Source: an uncultured Eggerthellaceae bacterium
GTDB lineage: Bacteria; Actinomycetota; Coriobacteriia; Coriobacteriales; Eggerthellaceae
Length of the DNA: 64,000 nt
Assembly (NCBI GenBank): GCA_910584145.1
Contig: CAJTXX010000001.1
Span: forward strand, 62,001 to 126,000
Direction of reading: 5' to 3'
Position 1 is the stretch's first letter. Each line of letters opens with the position of its first letter. The notes beneath the pieces are model-generated. The model saw only the letters and a list, made by a program, of their open reading frames with translations. It made no database searches and had not been told where the DNA came from. Positions 61,001-64,000 of the stretch are shown piece by piece. Position numbers and translations under genes: made by a program.

Positions 61001-61513
61001 ACGCGCGAGGGCGATGCGAATGCGGCCGATGCGCTGCCGCCGGCGCTCTCCGATATAACGGTGAACGTGCCCGGGCACGCCTACCTGCCCGAGGAGTACA
61101 TCCCCGATGCCGACGAGCGCGTGCTGTGGTATCGCCGCCTCGCCAGCGCGGCGACGCAGGATATGCTCGACGCCTTCGAGGAGGAGATCTTGGCGGCGCA
61201 CCCCGACATGCCCGCCGCGGCGCGCAACCTCTTCGCGAAGGCGCGCGTGCGGGCGCTCGCAGCCGAGCACGGCGCCAAGACGGTGTCGCTCGCGGCCGGC
61301 AAGCTGACCATCGAGCCCATCGCGCTCGCCGCAGGGGAGCTGACCTCGCTGCGGCGGCGCGGCGCGCGCTACCTGAAGGACAAGCGCAAGCTGACCGTCC
61401 CCGCGCGGGTGCTCGGCACCGAGGACGGCGAGGGTGCGATAAGCGCGGTATCGGCGTTCCTGCGCTACCTCTATAATGGAGAGCGAGACGGAAAGACCAC
61501 GGAAGAAGGCTGA
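58010..61513 (+). CDS. mfd: Transcription-repair coupling factor
   Basis: Mfd displaces RNA polymerase stalled at lesions and recruits UvrAB. The 1167-residue protein has the UvrB-like N-terminal module, the RNA polymerase interaction domain (about residue 485-550), the RecG-like helicase core with GDVGFGKTEVALRAAF and IIDEEQRFGVGHKEQ, and a TRCF C-terminal domain. GTG 58010 is chosen since a purine-rich ribosome site (GGAGAGG) is upstream and the product length fits; a frame from 57722 would add almost 100 residues overlapping nth. A TATAAT near its 3' end may feed gltX. Confidence 0.95.
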   Translation: MLIDSLTQVLEKSGCLDRFWGGLDAGDDATLAVASSARPFLVAARFAHRPQCTLVVLSGEEAAVAFARNVAAFIGDERVLRFPERRDHPFQPKAPDVRTIALRMQAAHALRTGAEVVVVASARALVRTMPPPDAAVDAPISLRAGEELCCAGTDGMDDLDSFAAALEARGYANTGELDGPGTFARRGGTVDVFPANLVHPVRVDFFGDEVEEIRRIVPSTGQTIASLPAIDIYPASELPMTPDALARASRALATPALTNKALRGVLEKLEGGLRFDGADVLLPYLFDSTATLGAYVSADALVCLCEPRSVMDDAANAHADAAARAKGTGFSTAGLYAAPAELDLGSGQHALYVSIMRAGAAPDDELPVKRTDVAGAPDKLFGKLISWTQADHTCIFSAADYRVREDMKLAFVDHGLAIQEVIDPEGQAPGGAAAKLRRGIVNVVSCDIPLGMVIPKARLAMVSISDTQGAQSAARRRRTVDITKITFPYAPGDYVVHAVFGVALFKALVRREIDGTERDYMELEYAEGDKLFLPVEQLDRVTRYVGAEGSSPRCTRLNTSDWSRAVAKARKATKKLAFDLVDVYSRRAATKGHRFCIDSPAIREMAESFPYDETPDQSAAIADVLADMASDRPMDRLICGDVGFGKTEVALRAAFVCAQEGKQVMLLCPTTILAQQHFTSFHERLEPFGVDVQVLSRFKSDAEQARTLEDFASGSCQVLIGTHRLLSRDVNPRDLGLVIIDEEQRFGVGHKEQLKNLRETIDVLTLSATPIPRTMQMAVSGVRDMSLILTPPGERLPVKVHVGEWDPDVVSDAVRFELARGGQLYYVSNRVRTIEDAVERVHAAAPEARVGVAHGQMSKEQLERVMEDFSAGAIDVLVATTIIESGIDNPHTNTLVIEDSQRLGLAQMYQLKGRVGRSSVQAYAYFMFPEEVPLTEEAEARLLALGEHQELGSGMRIAMRDLEIRGAGSMLGAEQSGNMSAVGFDLFAQMLNQAVAATREGDANAADALPPALSDITVNVPGHAYLPEEYIPDADERVLWYRRLASAATQDMLDAFEEEILAAHPDMPAAARNLFAKARVRALAAEHGAKTVSLAAGKLTIEPIALAAGELTSLRRRGARYLKDKRKLTVPARVLGTEDGEGAISAVSAFLRYLYNGERDGKTTEEG
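61472..61477 (+). promoter_or_regulatory. Possible internal -10 box for gltX
   Basis: TATAAT inside the last codons of mfd, 42 bases before gltX. No clear -35 box. Confidence 0.35.
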
Positions 61514-61518
61514 ACACG

Positions 61519-63132
61519 ATGATCGAGAAGGATCCCAGCATCAGGGTGCGCTTCGCGCCCAGCCCCACGGGCATGCTCCACATAGGCGGTGCGCGCACCG
61601 CCATCTACAACTGGGCGTTCGCGCGCACGATGGGCGGCACGTTCGTGCTGCGCATCGAGGACACCGATCAGGTGCGCTCCACCGAGGAGAACACGCAGAT
61701 CATCTTGCGCGCCATGCGCTGGCTCGGGCTCGACTGGGATGAGGGGCCAGAAGCCGGCGGCAGCTGCGGCCCGTACTTCCAGACAGAGCGCACCGAGACC
61801 TATCAGGCGGCGCTCGACCGCCTGAAAGAGAGCGGGGCGGCCTACCCGTGCTTCTGCTCGAAGGAAGAGCTCGACGCCAAGCGGGCGCAGGCCGAGGCAT
61901 CTGAGGGCGGCTATGCCGGCTACGACGGCACCTGCCGGCACCTCAGCGCTGACGAGGCGCGCTCGCGCATCGAGGCCGGCGAGCCGCACGTGTGGCGCCT
62001 CGCGGTGCCCGAGGGCCACGGGCCCATCGAGTTCGACGACGCGGTGTACGGTCATATGAGCTTCCCGGCCGAGGCTATGGACGACATGATAATCCAGCGC
62101 ACCGACGGCACCTTCACCTACAACTTCGCAGTGGTGTGCGACGATGCGAACATGGGCATCACGCATGTGATACGCGGCGACGACCACCTGTCGAACACGC
62201 CCCGCCAGATGCTCATCTACGAGGCATGCGGCTTCGATGCGCCCACCTTCGCGCACCTGCCGATGATCTTGGGCTCCGACGGGCATAAGCTCTCCAAGCG
62301 CCACGGCGCCACCAGCGTCGAGGAGTACCGCGACCGCGGCTATCTGCCGGCGGCTATGGTGAACTTCCTAGCGCTGCTCGGCTGGTCGCTCGATGGCGAT
62401 ACCACCATCATCCCTGAGGACGTGCTGTGCCGAAGCTTCGAGCTCGCGCGCATCAACCGCAAGGACAGCGTGTTCGACGAGAAGAAGCTCGACTGGATGA
62501 ACGGCGTCTACATCCGCGAGATGGATGCGGATGCGTGGACGCTCGCAGCAACGCCGTGGCTCGCGCAGGCGGCCATCGACGGCGCGGCGGTGAGCCCGGG
62601 CGCGCAGGTCGTGCCCACGCCGACGCAGGAGGAGCAGCAGGCAGCCGCGCAAGAGGCCCGCGTGCCGGGCGCTGCGGTGGACGCGCAGGCGTGGCAGCGC
62701 GCGCTCGCCGATGTGAGCGACCGGCCGGGCTTCTACCGTGCGATGTACCCGCTGGTGGCCGAGCGCCTGGCGCGCCTCGACGAGATACCCGCGAAGCTGG
62801 CGTACCTGTTCTGGGGCCCGAATGTGGCGCTCGATCAGAAGTCGGTGGACAAGGTGCTGCTGAAAGACGCCGAGCAGGCTGCCTCGGCGCTCGCCATCTG
62901 CCGCGAGGTGCTGGCCGGCCTCGAGGGCGATCAGGACCCAGACGCCGCGATGCAGGCGTGCCGCAGCGCGGGCGAGGAGGCGGGCATCAAGGCGAAGCAG
63001 CTGCTCCAGCCGCTGCGCGTGGCGGTGGCTGGCAACATGGTGTCGCCGCCGCTGTTCGAGTCCATCCAGTTGATCGGCATACCCGACACGCTGGCGCGCA
63101 TCGACGGCACCTGCGCCGCCGTGCTCGCTTAG
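61519..63132 (+). CDS. gltX: Glutamyl-tRNA synthetase
   Basis: This 537-residue class I synthetase charges glutamate; in bacteria without GlnRS it may also make Glu-tRNA-Gln. APSPTGMLHIGGART (HIGH) and KLSKRHG (KMSKS) are clear. An insertion of about 45 residues (near 375-410, Gln/Ala-rich) interrupts the anticodon-binding region and is not seen in typical family members. ATG 61519 lies 5 bases after mfd. Confidence 0.95.
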   Translation: MIEKDPSIRVRFAPSPTGMLHIGGARTAIYNWAFARTMGGTFVLRIEDTDQVRSTEENTQIILRAMRWLGLDWDEGPEAGGSCGPYFQTERTETYQAALDRLKESGAAYPCFCSKEELDAKRAQAEASEGGYAGYDGTCRHLSADEARSRIEAGEPHVWRLAVPEGHGPIEFDDAVYGHMSFPAEAMDDMIIQRTDGTFTYNFAVVCDDANMGITHVIRGDDHLSNTPRQMLIYEACGFDAPTFAHLPMILGSDGHKLSKRHGATSVEEYRDRGYLPAAMVNFLALLGWSLDGDTTIIPEDVLCRSFELARINRKDSVFDEKKLDWMNGVYIREMDADAWTLAATPWLAQAAIDGAAVSPGAQVVPTPTQEEQQAAAQEARVPGAAVDAQAWQRALADVSDRPGFYRAMYPLVAERLARLDEIPAKLAYLFWGPNVALDQKSVDKVLLKDAEQAASALAICREVLAGLEGDQDPDAAMQACRSAGEEAGIKAKQLLQPLRVAVAGNMVSPPLFESIQLIGIPDTLARIDGTCAAVLA

Positions 63133-63138
63133 GCCATC

Positions 63139-63582
63139 ATGGCTGAGCCGAAGCTGCCGGAGCGCCCCACGCTCGACCAGTTGGTCGCGTTCTTCCGGGA
63201 TGACACGTTCGCCTTCGACCGCGCCGGCTGCCGTATCGTCGAGGGCTGGGCGGGGCATGGGGTCTGCCAGATGGATATAACACCGGGCCACCTGAACGCC
63301 CAGGGCCACGTGATGGGCGGGGCCATCTTCACGCTGGCCGATTACGCGTTCGCGGTGGCCTCCATGTGCGGCGCATGTGCGGCGGTATCGCTCACGTCGA
63401 CCATCGAGTTCATGAAGGCGACGAAGGGCACGCGGCTCATCGCCACCTGCGATGCCGACAAGACCGGCCGCAAGGTGGGCTTCTACACCATCGAGGTGGA
63501 AGACGATCTAGGGGAGGCTATCGCGAAGGTGGTCACGACCTGCTATCACCCGTCGGTCGAGCAGCATCTGCCGGTGGGGTAG
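63139..63582 (+). CDS. Hotdog-fold thioesterase, PaaI-like
   Basis: This 147-residue hotdog protein has GHLNAQGHVMGGAIFTLADYAFAVA, containing the conserved acyl-CoA thioesterase helix with the catalytic aspartate. Likely acts on small acyl-CoA thioesters in the cytoplasm. Six bases after gltX. Its 3' end overlaps the convergent gene at 63533 by 50 bases. Confidence 0.88.
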   Translation: MAEPKLPERPTLDQLVAFFRDDTFAFDRAGCRIVEGWAGHGVCQMDITPGHLNAQGHVMGGAIFTLADYAFAVASMCGACAAVSLTSTIEFMKATKGTRLIATCDADKTGRKVGFYTIEVEDDLGEAIAKVVTTCYHPSVEQHLPVG

Positions 63583-64000
63583 CGCCGTCGTGGGCCGCTG
63601 GGCCTGCGGCGGATGCGCGCTTGCGGCGGTGCAGCATGATGGCCCCTCCCGCGATGGAGAGCGCCGCCAGCACGCATGAGGTGGACAGCCACACCACGCC
63701 CATCCCCACCCAGAACGCCTGCGGGTACATGCAGATCAGCAGCGAATCGACCGGGAACTGCCACGTGCCGTTCTCGAAGAAGAGCGCGTGCATGCTGGCG
63801 AACAGGCTGTTGAACCCGAAGGAGGCCCAGGCTCCCAGCACAGCGAATGCGACGAGCACCGCAACGCCTGCCCCGATGAGCGCTCGTGCGATGGGCTCTG
63901 ACCCGAACATGCGCCAAGCGCCCATGATGCAGAAGCCCGCCAGCACGGCGATGCCCAGTATCGGCATGAGGAAGCGGCTGGTCACCTCGTTCACGTCATC
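63533..64000 (-). CDS. DUF1461/TIGR01906-like membrane protein (5' end off window)
   Basis: The visible 150-odd residues show three or four hydrophobic helices and the segment HALFFENGTWQFPVDSLLI followed by MYPQAFW, which fits the TIGR01906 family of integral membrane proteins of unknown function. Methionine at 63994 is unlikely to be the true start since the family is about 200 residues long; the gene probably continues past the right edge. The C-terminal tail is Ala/Pro/Arg-rich and overlaps the thioesterase gene tail-to-tail. Confidence 0.7.
   Translation of the reverse strand, partial: DDVNEVTSRFLMPILGIAVLAGFCIMGAWRMFGSEPIARALIGAGVAVLVAFAVLGAWASFGFNSLFASMHALFFENGTWQFPVDSLLICMYPQAFWVGMGVVWLSTSCVLAALSIAGGAIMLHRRKRASAAGPAAHDGATPPADAARPTGDSRS

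Noticed and set aside
59039..61270. 743-codon open frame antisense to mfd
   Set aside because: Same GC-driven artefact; mfd has full domain evidence.

Overview
The window is high-GC, gene-dense, anaerobic actinobacterial chromosome, most likely class Coriobacteriia (Eggerthellaceae-like). The grounds are the protein families together: several molybdopterin (MopB) oxidoreductases, a Tat-exported membrane [NiFe] hydrogenase, an Asp23 protein beside a biotin-dependent carboxylase, TSCPD and ThrE proteins, frequent GTG and TTG starts, and at least two apparently leaderless genes. No tRNA, rRNA, CRISPR array, insertion sequence or prophage was seen. The genus cannot be fixed by eye.

Left edge (1-4.6 kb): a 47-aa protein, a broken signal peptidase I gene, an SPFH/band-7 protein, then three consecutive membrane-protein genes sharing an unfamiliar ~50-residue domain. 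This stretch is bracketed by a second signal peptidase I fragment. It looks less GC-rich than its surroundings and is probably an acquired or fast-evolving island.

5.4-17.2 kb is the most unusual region. A metallo-beta-lactamase hydrolase gene diverges from a long same-strand run: MopB oxidoreductase with a YD-repeat tail, Fe-S subunit, NrfD-type membrane subunit, HdrB-like CCG protein, a second MopB enzyme, a DUF2064 transferase, a radical SAM enzyme of the archaeal tetraether-synthase/MJ0619 type, a ferredoxin-DUF169 fusion and an acetyltransferase. A convergent PadR regulator closes it. The genes overlap or nearly touch, except for one hairpin terminator after the NrfD gene. I read it as a redox and cofactor system of unknown substrate.

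17.8-35.3 kb is mostly housekeeping: glmS-acpS-nnrD, two disordered or anchored proteins of unknown function, efp, a rhodanese, then a carboxylase-asp23-nusB-xseB-dxs operon, a convergent amt-glnK pair, and TSCPD-thrE-ribBA. Between ribBA and the convergent ahcY lies a pair of opposed palindromic elements with a perfect 49-bp core. 35.6-51.4 kb has ahcY, a membrane glycosyltransferase, leaderless comF, a promoter-driven structured RNA, an orphan solute-binding lipoprotein, an M16C peptidase, two membrane-anchored unknowns, metG-tatD-flavoprotein-rsmA, an AAA-like protein without a P-loop, and pheA.

51.6-56.5 kb is a hydrogen-uptake operon (small subunit, large subunit, cytochrome b, then a small membrane protein and the maturation protease) behind a promoter region with a long inverted repeat. 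The right end carries a DUF3592 protein, nth, mfd, gltX, a hotdog thioesterase and a truncated DUF1461-like gene. Physiologically, hydrogenase electrons could feed the quinone pool and so the NrfD-linked MopB enzyme, while the carboxylase and the ammonium-transport pair serve central metabolism.
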